A stretch of 44,575 nt of DNA, taken from Candidatus Zhuqueibacterota bacterium. Its GTDB lineage: Bacteria > Zhuqueibacterota > Zhuqueibacteria > Oceanimicrobiales > Oceanimicrobiaceae. Shown here one piece after another: positions 25,676-32,778 of this stretch. The stretch spans positions 1-44,575 of the forward strand of contig JAJDAE010000010.1 in assembly GCA_029262035.1 (NCBI GenBank), in the 5' to 3' direction. Under the pieces are notes generated by a model. That model saw only the letters and a program-made list of their open reading frames with translations. It searched no databases and had not been told where the DNA came from. The translations under genes were made by a program, and so were the position numbers. The number at the start of each line of letters is the position of its first letter. Positions within the stretch are counted from its first letter, which is position 1.

Positions 25676-25954
25676 ATGGACGATTATAGTTTATCTTTGG
25701 GGGTGCCGGACACAACAAGTGTTGGCGGAATACGAGACAAAAACTACAAGAACCCACAACAAGAACAAAAGAAAAAAAAGAAGAAAGAAAAAAAACCTTC
25801 AGTGCTTCCCAAGAAGGATGAAGTCATTCTTTCCGGTAATGTTCAAGCTCCCCGGGAAAACGAGAACGAGCCTAAAAATGAAAACGAATCCGATTCCCCT
25901 GAGGAAAATCAGGAACCTCCGCATCCCGGAGATAACATTGATATAAAAATATGA
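25676..25954 (+). CDS. Small Lys-rich then acidic protein, unknown
   Basis: This 92-aa protein has no recognised family. It has a short neutral start, a strongly basic block (about 30-48, mostly Lys), then a Glu/Asn/Pro-rich acidic part, and ends PGDNIDIKI. It looks intrinsically disordered with no membrane segment. It follows fliA by 27 nt and overlaps the next gene by 4 nt (ATGA). The last residues match the tail of the small membrane protein before fliA. The run of A bases coding the Lys block could favour slippage, but the frame is intact. Confidence 0.65.
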   Translation: MDDYSLSLGVPDTTSVGGIRDKNYKNPQQEQKKKKKKEKKPSVLPKKDEVILSGNVQAPRENENEPKNENESDSPEENQEPPHPGDNIDIKI

Positions 25955-27186
25955 AGCTCAGTTTCTACTTGAAGTTTGTTTTATTTGGAAGTGCATTTTT
26001 TTTATTGCTGGGGAAGCCGCTTTCAGCAAGAGATTTGACCGATGTTCGAACCGGTTTCCATAAGTCGTATTCACGCCTTGTTTTGGAATTTAACGGGCCG
26101 GTTAGATTTCAGGTGTTGGAGAATAAAGAAAATCAAACCATAATGGTGGATATTATTAGTGGGGGAGAAATTAGGAATTTTCCGAACATTAATATCGACC
26201 CCGATGATCCTTTCATACGCCAGGTTAGATTTAAAAAGGACGGCAGCTTGATTTCTGTTATGGCTTTCCTGAACAACAGTTATTTTAAAATAAATCAGTC
26301 TCAGTTAAATTGGCCGTTTAGAATTGTGGTAGATATTTATTCTTCGGGAACGCAGCTACAAACAGCAGTTGCTCATAAAACCAGAGCAACCCGGAAGCTG
26401 GATATTGCAGATGAAAAGAAGGAGCCGGTAAAATCCGATTCAACAAAATCTATTTTGAGTGTCGGCACTGAAAATATTACACCTGAGTCATCTGATATTG
26501 GGATGGATACCACCGAACAAGTCACGGGAATTTCACCTGTTCTGGACAATCTTTTAGTTAAACCCTTCGATATAGAATCTCTGACAAATCCCTTTGCGCG
26601 AAATCTTATTCAAGCTCAGGAACCTCCGGTACATATCGCAGAAACCAAAACGAGTTTGATTTGGCTAATCGGTGGGGCATTTATTCTGTTAGATGTTGTG
26701 CTATTGGCCTTTTATTTTTTGAAACAGGGCAAGTTAAAATTGCCCGGTAAGGCTGCTGCCCAAAATGCGAACAGAAACCGCAAATTTCGAAAAAATGTTT
26801 CCCAGCCGGTAAAAACAAAAAAAGGTAAGCTCGAAAAAAATAAAGAATCTTTGGTGAACCCTGCTTTTCTTTCCTATTTAAATAATGCCCTGGAAAAGCA
26901 GCAACAAGAGCCAGTAAATGTGCCCACAAATGAGCACCAGCCGGATGAGATAGATGAAATTAGTAAAGCCATTAAGCTGGATACTTTGATTGGCACACTT
27001 ACCGAAGCCGTGACCGATACACAGTCCCCCGCCAATAAACTGCCGATTCCGCCCGAATTTAAAGAAATAGCTGTTGATTTGAATCTTAATAATTCCGGGA
27101 CTACCGAAGAGACCGCCAAGCGTGATCTCATTGGAGAAGATGGCCGGGAGTTCATGCAAAACATCAAGCGTTTGTATTTGAATTAA
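25951..27186 (+). CDS. AMIN-domain protein with central membrane segment and cytoplasmic tail
   Basis: The 411-aa protein has a signal peptide (about 1-26), an AMIN-like domain (about 28-130: DVRTGFHKSYSRLVLEFNGP, then PFRIVVDIYS), a Ser/Thr/Asp-rich periplasmic linker, a membrane segment (about 234-256), a basic patch after it, and a long charged tail (about 260-411) likely in the cytoplasm. AMIN domains bind peptidoglycan or target proteins to division sites and poles. With FlhF upstream, this layout recalls polar landmark proteins such as HubP/FimV, where a wall-binding domain, TM and cytoplasmic tail are joined. This is analogy, not homology. It ends the second flagellar block. Confidence 0.72.
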   Translation: MKLSFYLKFVLFGSAFFLLLGKPLSARDLTDVRTGFHKSYSRLVLEFNGPVRFQVLENKENQTIMVDIISGGEIRNFPNINIDPDDPFIRQVRFKKDGSLISVMAFLNNSYFKINQSQLNWPFRIVVDIYSSGTQLQTAVAHKTRATRKLDIADEKKEPVKSDSTKSILSVGTENITPESSDIGMDTTEQVTGISPVLDNLLVKPFDIESLTNPFARNLIQAQEPPVHIAETKTSLIWLIGGAFILLDVVLLAFYFLKQGKLKLPGKAAAQNANRNRKFRKNVSQPVKTKKGKLEKNKESLVNPAFLSYLNNALEKQQQEPVNVPTNEHQPDEIDEISKAIKLDTLIGTLTEAVTDTQSPANKLPIPPEFKEIAVDLNLNNSGTTEETAKRDLIGEDGREFMQNIKRLYLN

Positions 27187-27368
27187 TTTCTTTTTATGTT
27201 ACAGGTGTCAGGTTCTGCGTTTCATCTTACGCTTTATATGAAATGATTGTGAGATAAGCCAGCGAGGATTGTGACAAAAAAAGATAAAGCTACTTTAATG
27301 AAAAAAAGACATCTCCTAAACTCAATATTTCCTACATTCGCTCTTACCAAGCTGGTTAGCTATATTTT

Positions 27369-27400
27369 CTCGCCCGCTCTGGGTAGAAACTCAGGGCGAG
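27369..27400. other. GC-rich stem-loop
   Basis: CTCGCCC (27369-27375) pairs with GGGCGAG (27394-27400), and TGGGT/ACTCA adds a short inner stem beyond a 4-nt bulge. TTAGCT and AGCTAA flank the stem and could extend it around a looped-out A+T segment. No T tract follows on either side. Its role is unknown. Confidence 0.45.
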
Positions 27401-27419
27401 CTAAGTAATAAATCCCTAA

Positions 27420-27460
27420 ACACCCAAAGGCTGTCACCATAAGTGGCGGTCTTTGGGTGT
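27420..27460 (+). terminator. Long hairpin, probable terminator of the upstream operon
   Basis: ACACCCAAAG (27420-27429) pairs with CTTTGGGTGT (27451-27460), and the inside continues as GCTGTCAC/GTGGCGGT with several G-T pairs around a CATAA loop, making a stem of about 18 bp. TATTTTC follows, a weak T-rich end. It is the most likely stop for transcription running out of the AMIN gene. Confidence 0.5.
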
Positions 27461-27733
27461 ATTTTCGTGTTTGCGTGCGAACCAGGGTTGGACGCTTCCG
27501 GACTCCTTAATGCGTTGAAACGCCTGAGCGGGTACCCCATTATGACTACTGAACACTTCGTAGTAATTATCATATTGTCCGGTAATCCCAAGTTTTGCAG
27601 GATGGAAATCCGATACGCTCAGCGTAGCCCGCGCCCGCCGGACGCGTAGTGAAATCGAGCAGGATTCTGAACCGGCGGCATCTGAAGGCGAGGTTGGTTT
27701 ATAATCTGCAAGCAAATGTATTTGAATAAGAAA

Positions 27734-27756
27734 GCAGCCTTTTTGAAAAAGGCTGC
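27734..27756. terminator. Perfect hairpin, likely terminator for the - strand ATPase gene
   Basis: GCAGCCTTTTT (27734-27744) and AAAAAGGCTGC (27746-27756) are exact reverse complements. Read on the - strand it lies 56 bp after the ATPase stop and is followed by TTCTTATT; read on the + strand it is followed by CTTCTTGTT. It may work in both directions. Confidence 0.65.
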
Positions 27757-27811
27757 CTTCTTGTTGATTCGCAATTTAATTCATGAAAATTAGTGTGATC
27801 GTGGGTGTGTT

Positions 27812-28948
27812 TTATGAAATAAAATTAAGATAATTATCTTGGGTAACAACTTCAAATGAAGCATTTGGATACGCTTTTTTCCAATTCCCAGGAATTTTAA
27901 TCTTAGATTTTTTCCACTTAATCTCATAACCAAAAAGATTGCCATCGCGTTCTTCAACCAAATCAATTTCACTTCTATCGTAAGTGCGCCAAAAGTAAGA
28001 ATTTACAGATTTTCTACTATATTCATTCTTTTTTATACGTTCCATGAAAATGTAGTTCTCCCAGAGTTGGCCTAAATCATTGCGAATGTCAACCGGGTTA
28101 AAATTGTTAATTAGCGCATTTCTGATTCCATTATCATAGAAAAAGTACCTGTTATTTTTAGTGATTTCTTTACGTAAATTTCTGCTAAAACCGGTTAATT
28201 TATAAATCACAAACACTTTCTCTAACAAGTCAAGATAACGTTCAACGGTATTTTTACTCATACTAAGCTGTGTGCCTAATTCACTCATGGAACACTCTTT
28301 CCCAATTTGGAAAGCCAATAATTGTAACAGCTTAACCAATTTATTTGCATATTTTATACCCTCAAGCTCAAGAATATCTTTGAATAAATAAGAGTTAACA
28401 ATTTCCCTAAGGTATTCCTGGCGTAGCAAATTATCTTTCATCTTTACACATTCTGGATATGAACCGTAAATCAGGCGCGATTCGAGATTGGCTTCTGCTT
28501 CATGCCGTTTTTCAATATTTGAAATTTCCATTTGGGATAATGGAAGCAACTTCAGAACATATTTTCGTCCTGTTAACGGCTCGCCTAGCCCCCGGGCAAG
28601 TTCAAATGATGATGAGCCTGTTGCTATAATTTTAATACCTGGAATATGATCCACTATCAATTTTAAATTCAATCCGATATTTTGAATATATTGGGCTTCA
28701 TCAATAATCAAAAACTCATGCTCGCCAACAAAATCGGTGAGTTTATTGATGGACTGGCTTTCGAGGTTTTGCCTCACGATAATATCGTCTCCATTGACAA
28801 ATAATACTTTGCTATTTCTGTCTAATTCCTCGAGAAATTTATTTATCAAAGTGGTTTTTCCAACACGTCGTGCACCAAAAATAATTAAAACTTTAGATGG
28901 CTGCAGCAGATAGTGAATGTTTTTAATTTGTTTTTGTGGGATATACAT
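27812..28948 (-). CDS. AAA ATPase with DUF4143-type C-terminal domain
   Basis: The 378-aa protein has a Walker A GARRVGKTT at residues 25-33, a Walker B FLIIDEAQ near 80, a sensor-like IIATGSSSFELARG near 107, and a C-terminal part with a winged-helix-like segment and a nuclease-like end (SEIDLVEERDGNLFGYEIKWKK in part, near 330). This is the common AAA_14/DUF4143 family, whose members are widespread, often horizontally exchanged, and of unclear function. It is transcribed against the flagellar genes and splits the locus. AGAAGAG lies 7 nt before the ATG; a 38-bp near-palindrome lies just upstream. Confidence 0.85.
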   Translation of the reverse strand: MYIPQKQIKNIHYLLQPSKVLIIFGARRVGKTTLINKFLEELDRNSKVLFVNGDDIIVRQNLESQSINKLTDFVGEHEFLIIDEAQYIQNIGLNLKLIVDHIPGIKIIATGSSSFELARGLGEPLTGRKYVLKLLPLSQMEISNIEKRHEAEANLESRLIYGSYPECVKMKDNLLRQEYLREIVNSYLFKDILELEGIKYANKLVKLLQLLAFQIGKECSMSELGTQLSMSKNTVERYLDLLEKVFVIYKLTGFSRNLRKEITKNNRYFFYDNGIRNALINNFNPVDIRNDLGQLWENYIFMERIKKNEYSRKSVNSYFWRTYDRSEIDLVEERDGNLFGYEIKWKKSKIKIPGNWKKAYPNASFEVVTQDNYLNFIS

Positions 28949-28973
28949 ATTTATACTCTTCTAAATTTAGTCA

Positions 28974-29011
28974 ACTTATTGACTGAATTTATATAAATTT
29001 AGTCAATAAGT
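28974..29011 (-). promoter_or_regulatory. 38-bp near-perfect palindrome over the ATPase gene promoter
   Basis: ACTTATTGACT (28974-28984) is the exact reverse complement of AGTCAATAAGT (29001-29011), and the AATTTATATAAATT between them is itself a palindrome, leaving a single mismatched pair. AAATTTAGTCAA occurs twice as a direct repeat 32 bp apart (28963 and 28995), adding a third half-site. On the - strand a TTGCTT-N17-TATATA promoter can be drawn with its -10 box in the centre. It looks like an operator, perhaps for autoregulation; the binding protein is unknown. Confidence 0.6.
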
Positions 29012-29213
29012 AAAGCAATATTCTTACTTTTTTTACAGCAACAATTGTTCAACAAGGCCTTTTGGTAGATTGAATCAACCTATATTTAATAGTAAAAACT
29101 TCCTCACGTCTGGTAATAACTCCCATAAGAACTATTGTTTTACAAAGCAAAGTTACACTACTTTATCCATTTAAGTTAATAGTAAATAGTAGTTTATGGT
29201 TTTGTGGGTTTTG

Positions 29214-29228
29214 TGGCATATCTGTTGC
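29214..29228 (+). promoter_or_regulatory. Sigma-54 (-24/-12) promoter of the flgF operon
   Basis: TGGCATATCTGTTGC keeps the GG and GC exactly 10 nt apart and matches TGGCAC-N5-TTGC at all but one conserved base. It shares TGGCATA and TTGC with the promoter before flgB. It lies 45 bp before the flgF start, giving a start site near 29240. The remaining DNA from 28949 holds the ATPase promoter region and otherwise nothing I can identify; its A+T-rich part may bind the sigma-54 activator. Confidence 0.8.
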
Positions 29229-29272
29229 GTTAAGCCGGGGTGAGAAAAAGTCACTAATGGAATTGGAAAGCG

Positions 29273-30022
29273 ATGATAGACCGATTAAAAAAAGCCAGCC
29301 AGGCCATGATAACCAGAAAGCACGAGATGGAAATTGTTGCCAACAATCTGGCGAATGTAAATACAAATGGGTTTAAAAAGGATTCTATCTTTCTGCACGA
29401 ATTGGATAAAAAGCTCAAAGAATTACAGGTTGGTAAGGTTGAAGGAGAAAAGGGTATTCTCGTTTCTGGCACCAGTATCGATTTCAGTCAAGGCGCTTTG
29501 AAAGGTACCGGCCAGGTGTTGGATGTGGCAATTTCCGGCGATGGACTTTTTGTACTTGAAGCGCCGCAAGGTGAAGTGTTTACCCGGGATGGGCGTTTCA
29601 CCGTTAATGCAGATGGTATTTTAACCAACCTGTCCGGCAGCCCCGTACTCGGCGAGGGTGGACAAATTGAGATTGATATGCAGGAAAACACTCCGGAGCA
29701 AATCATCATCAATAATGAAGGCGAAGTGGTGGTTGATGGACAGATTGTAGATAAGCTTAAACTTGTTAGTATCGATTCTCCTTTTGCTTTCACTAAAATC
29801 GGATCGAATATGTACGAGTTAAAACCTGGTTTTGCGGCTCCGTCTGAAGTCGAAAATTCCTCAGTTAGACAAGGTTATTTAGAGGAGTCTAATGTAAACG
29901 GCATCAATGAAATGGTTAAGATGATAGAGATTTTTCATTTCTATCAAACCAGTCAAAAAATGATATCCAGCGAGGACAGAATACTCAGCAAGGCGGTTAA
30001 CGACATCGCGCGAGTAAATTAG
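29273..30022 (+). CDS. flgF: Flagellar rod protein FlgF
   Basis: FlgF is a proximal rod subunit of the FlgF/FlgG family. The 249-aa product has the N-terminal signature (VANNLANVNTNGFKKDS, near residue 23), the middle motif VLDVAISGDGLFVLEAPQGEVFTRDGRF (in part) and the C-terminal SNVNGINEMVKMIEIF helix. The start is the ATG at 29273, after GGAAAG. It is the first gene of the second sigma-54 operon, with flgG 30 nt downstream. Confidence 0.93.
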   Translation: MIDRLKKASQAMITRKHEMEIVANNLANVNTNGFKKDSIFLHELDKKLKELQVGKVEGEKGILVSGTSIDFSQGALKGTGQVLDVAISGDGLFVLEAPQGEVFTRDGRFTVNADGILTNLSGSPVLGEGGQIEIDMQENTPEQIIINNEGEVVVDGQIVDKLKLVSIDSPFAFTKIGSNMYELKPGFAAPSEVENSSVRQGYLEESNVNGINEMVKMIEIFHFYQTSQKMISSEDRILSKAVNDIARVN

Positions 30023-30052
30023 GTTCTAAAGAGATTTTAAGGAGATTTTAAA

Positions 30053-30841
30053 ATGATCAGAGCGTTACGCACAGCCTCTATGGGAATGTTCACACAGAGC
30101 TTAAGAGTGGATAATATTGCCAACAATCTTGCAAATACAAACACCACAGGTTTTAAAACCAGTAATATCGAATTTCAGGATTTATTTTATCAAACGCTGC
30201 GGCCGGCCGGTGTAACTGACCAGCAGAATACCCAGTTGCCTACCGAGCTGCAAATCGGGCATGGTAGCCGGGCTGTGGCCAATGTGAAAAACTTCCAGCA
30301 AGGGGACATGGTTAATACGCAGAATACTCTGGATATTGGCTTGGATGGAAATGGTTTTTTTCAAATTCAAAAACCGGATGGCACAATAGTCTATTCCCGG
30401 GATGGTAACCTTGGCTTAAATGCAACCGGGCAGTTAGTGAATTCATCCGGCCTGGTTTTGGAGCCCGCCATAACTATACCTGATGATGCAAGCGCTATTA
30501 ACGTCGGGGTTGAAGGTGTTATTAGTATTTTGGTCGTCGGAGAAGTTACACCGCAGGAGGTCGGGCAGATTGAACTGGCTAAATTTGTCAATGCCGGCGG
30601 TTTGAAAAACATAGGCGGCAACCTGTACGAAGCGACAGCAGCTTCTGGTGATGCGGTTCTCGGTACACCGGGCACTGAGGGCTTTGGGCGTACAATGCAA
30701 GGTTTCCTGGAAAAGTCCAACGTGAATGTTGTAAATGAAATGGTAGAGTTGATTGTCGCGCAACGTGCTTTTGAAATAAACAGTAAGGCAATTCGTACCG
30801 CCGAACAGATGATGGAAATTGCAAATAATTTGAAACGATAA
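30053..30841 (+). CDS. flgG: Flagellar distal rod protein FlgG
   Basis: FlgG forms the distal rod. The 262-aa product, of standard length, shows NNLANTNTTGFKTSNIEFQD (near 24), the middle LDIGLDGNGFFQIQKPDGT, and the C-terminal EMVELIVAQRAFEINSKAI. AAGGAG is 8 nt before the ATG; the segment GAGATTTTAA is duplicated in tandem there, doubling part of the ribosome-binding region. Confidence 0.97.
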   Translation: MIRALRTASMGMFTQSLRVDNIANNLANTNTTGFKTSNIEFQDLFYQTLRPAGVTDQQNTQLPTELQIGHGSRAVANVKNFQQGDMVNTQNTLDIGLDGNGFFQIQKPDGTIVYSRDGNLGLNATGQLVNSSGLVLEPAITIPDDASAINVGVEGVISILVVGEVTPQEVGQIELAKFVNAGGLKNIGGNLYEATAASGDAVLGTPGTEGFGRTMQGFLEKSNVNVVNEMVELIVAQRAFEINSKAIRTAEQMMEIANNLKR

Positions 30842-30881
30842 TCTGGTGAAGTAGAGCCTACTGACAATTGACAACTGAACA

Positions 30882-31598
30882 ATGAAATTGAAATTTATTC
30901 TATTAACTCTTTTTGTCGTAGTTGCCTGGCGGCAGCCGGCTTTCCCCGAGAACGAAGAATTTCTACATCCGTTTATCAAAGACGTGCAACAAGTAATTCA
31001 GAAATACATCCAGGAAAGTTTGGATGTAAAGCAAAGCGATCTTTTTATTGAGTTTTCTATGATTGATACCACTTACAATTCCATTAAGTGGGATGAAATT
31101 AGGATTTTACCTGGTCGTCGTGGCGCTAAAAAAGGCGTCCAGATGATTAAGTATGGCATATTTAGCAAAGGTGAATTCAGGAAAGATTTTAGTATCAAAG
31201 TCCGTGTCAAAACGATTCAAGATGTTGTTGTTACAACACAAACTGCAAAGCGGCAACATATTTTGGGGCCGGATGATGTGAAGTTAGAGCGCCGTGAAAC
31301 AACAAAAGTTAGAGGTTTGGTTTGTACTTCGATTGAAGATGTACTACAACTCCGAACCAAGAGAATTGTTGTTGGCGGGGAAATTCTCATACAAAGTGTT
31401 TTGGAAGATTTACCTTTAATTCCTAATGGGGCACGAGTAACCATTCAATTCAAAAGTAGTGGTGTCGATGTGGATATGCCGGGTAAAGCCAAACAGGATG
31501 GCTATCTCGGTAAAAAAGTGTTGGTTAAATGTATGGCGAACAACCGCAGTTACAGGGCAATTGTAGTTGATTCTAAAACTGTAATAGTTGAGATATAG
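30882..31598 (+). CDS. flgA: P-ring assembly chaperone FlgA
   Basis: FlgA is a periplasmic chaperone for the P-ring protein FlgI. The 238-aa product has a signal peptide (about 1-22) and a C-terminal SAF-type domain (RQHILGPDDVKLERRETTKV; GEILIQSVLEDLPLIPNGARVTIQ in part; then a short repeat ending AIVVDSKTVIVEI). No clear Shine-Dalgarno sequence precedes the ATG. Position before flgH and flgI fits. Confidence 0.9.
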   Translation: MKLKFILLTLFVVVAWRQPAFPENEEFLHPFIKDVQQVIQKYIQESLDVKQSDLFIEFSMIDTTYNSIKWDEIRILPGRRGAKKGVQMIKYGIFSKGEFRKDFSIKVRVKTIQDVVVTTQTAKRQHILGPDDVKLERRETTKVRGLVCTSIEDVLQLRTKRIVVGGEILIQSVLEDLPLIPNGARVTIQFKSSGVDVDMPGKAKQDGYLGKKVLVKCMANNRSYRAIVVDSKTVIVEI

Positions 31599-31607
31599 GG
31601 AAGAAAT

Positions 31608-32246
31608 ATGCCGATAGGAAAGAAAATAATTTTGTTAGGTCTCATGCTGTTATTGATAAGCACTCAGGTGCTTTCTCAGAATTTTGATAAGTTTAAACAA
31701 AACTCACTTTATACGGATTTTAAAGCAAAGCAAATTGGTGATATTGTAACTATTATGATTGTTGAATCAACCTCCGGTTCACAGCAGTCAGACGCAAGCC
31801 GCAATAGTAAAGGGAGTTTAAGTGCTAAAGGAAAAATGGGAGGGAACCTGACCCGGTTTTTACCTCTGTTCAATGCCTCCTCAGACTTTGAAGATAAAAA
31901 CAGTGGGGCAGCCGATGCCGCACAAAAAGATGCGCTAAACGGCAAATTGACCGCCCTCGTTACTGAAATTTCCCCCAATGGGAATCTAACCTTAACCGGC
32001 AGAAGACATCTTGAAGTTAATGGTGATTCTTATGTTTTGATGGTGAAAGGTATTGCGCGGCAAAAAGATATTACGGCAGACAACATGGTGCTTTCATACA
32101 ATCTCGCTAACGTTGATATTTCCTATACAAAAGATGGATTTATGGATGGCGTTGCTGCTCCATTTGTCCGGCGGTGGACAAGTTGGTTTTTGATGGCTGG
32201 CGTGGCGACTTCTGCTTACTATTTTCTTGGTGTAGCAAGCAAATAG
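31608..32246 (+). CDS. flgH: L-ring protein FlgH without lipoprotein cysteine
   Basis: FlgH forms the outer-membrane L ring. The 212-aa product shows family motifs: QIGDIVTIMIVESTSGS, then NLTLTGRRHLEVNG and ENMVLSYNLANVDISY-like DNMVLSYNLANVDISYTKDG. Classical FlgH is a lipoprotein, but here the N-terminal signal peptide ends in STQVLSQ and the whole protein has no Cys at all, so lipid attachment is impossible. A hydrophobic C-terminal tail (about 192-211) may serve as another membrane contact. Confidence 0.92.
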   Translation: MPIGKKIILLGLMLLLISTQVLSQNFDKFKQNSLYTDFKAKQIGDIVTIMIVESTSGSQQSDASRNSKGSLSAKGKMGGNLTRFLPLFNASSDFEDKNSGAADAAQKDALNGKLTALVTEISPNGNLTLTGRRHLEVNGDSYVLMVKGIARQKDITADNMVLSYNLANVDISYTKDGFMDGVAAPFVRRWTSWFLMAGVATSAYYFLGVASK

Positions 32247-32540
32247 GCCGGAGATGGGATGATGAAGTATTGGATTAATGGGAGTACTGGATGGTTGGAT
32301 GGATGAGTATTAGGGTTAGGTTCGTAGTACAAGCTTTAGCTTGCCTTGCGCGATCGTCTGAGGCAGCCTTAAGGCTGGATTACGAACCTATAGATTGCAC
32401 CCGAAATGCGTGGTGAAAATTTTTGACTTTAATAAACGAGTAATGGATTGATGGTTAAATACCGTGAACCATGAGCGTCCGGTTAAGTTGTTGCATATCT
32501 TGGTTTAAGTCGTTAAAAAGCAACATCAAAGGAAAATAAA
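32247..32540. other. Gap after flgH holding a structured repeat
   Basis: No gene is supported here. The stretch has a short run of GGAT-like repeats (about 32285-32305), a 70-bp structured repeat (32319-32388), and A+T-rich DNA to the small ORF at 32541. flgH and flgI are normally close together, so the insertion of about 530 bp between them is unusual. Confidence 0.5.
32319..32388. repeat. 70-bp REP-like structured repeat
   Basis: The ends GGTTCGTA (32319-32326) and TACGAACC (32381-32388) pair with each other. Inside are two small perfect hairpins: CAAGCTTTAGCTTG (32330-32343) and CAGCCTTAAGGCTG (32364-32377). An outer stem carrying two inner hairpins is the form of dispersed REP/BIME-type repeats of bacterial genomes. 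Only one copy is seen in this window, so dispersal cannot be shown here. Confidence 0.6.
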
Positions 32541-32761
32541 ATGAGATATTTTTTAATTGCTATGTGGGTTTAACCTTGGGTTTAAATACCACTTTTACTC
32601 AGACAATTGACTACAAGTCAAGGATAGGTATGATCGATAAGTTGGGTTTTACATCAAACTTGCAGCACTTTTATATAAAATCTAAGGCTGCGAACATAAA
32701 GCAAAAAGCGGATATTAAAAGCAAAATCGTAGCTAAAATCGAATTAAGCACAATACTTTAA
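32541..32761 (+). pseudogene. Frameshifted small secreted-protein ORF between flgH and flgI
   Basis: An ATG at 32541 has a good AAAGGA site 6 nt upstream and encodes the start of a signal peptide (MRYFLIAMWV), but meets a stop at 32571-32573. In another frame the reading continues from 32564 as GLTLGLNTTFTQ and on to a stop at 32761. Joined by one indel near 32561 they give a protein of about 72 aa with a normal signal peptide. It is either a pseudogene, a real recoding event or an assembly error. The product family is unknown. Confidence 0.5.
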
Positions 32762-32778
32762 CAAAGTAGCAAAGATAA

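Larger units (their letters stand above)
27187..27811. other. Gene-poor, hairpin-rich gap
   Basis: No gene is supported over this 625-bp stretch. It contains three strong hairpins (27369-27400, 27420-27460, 27734-27756). Around 27480-27690 the DNA is locally richer in G+C than its neighbours and open on the - strand (27434-27715), but that ORF has no ribosome-binding site and no family I know; it may be a remnant of a mobile or repeated sequence. Confidence 0.5.

Noticed and set aside
25765-25796. A-rich run in the 92-aa gene as a programmed slippage site
   Set aside because: The zero frame is intact to a sensible stop that overlaps the next start; no need for slippage.
27434-27715. - strand ORF of 93 codons in the gap
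   Set aside because: No ribosome-binding site, no known family, overlaps hairpin 27420-27460; treated as possible remnant only.
32285-32305. GGAT-type short tandem repeats
   Set aside because: Only a few imperfect units; too short to call a real repeat array.
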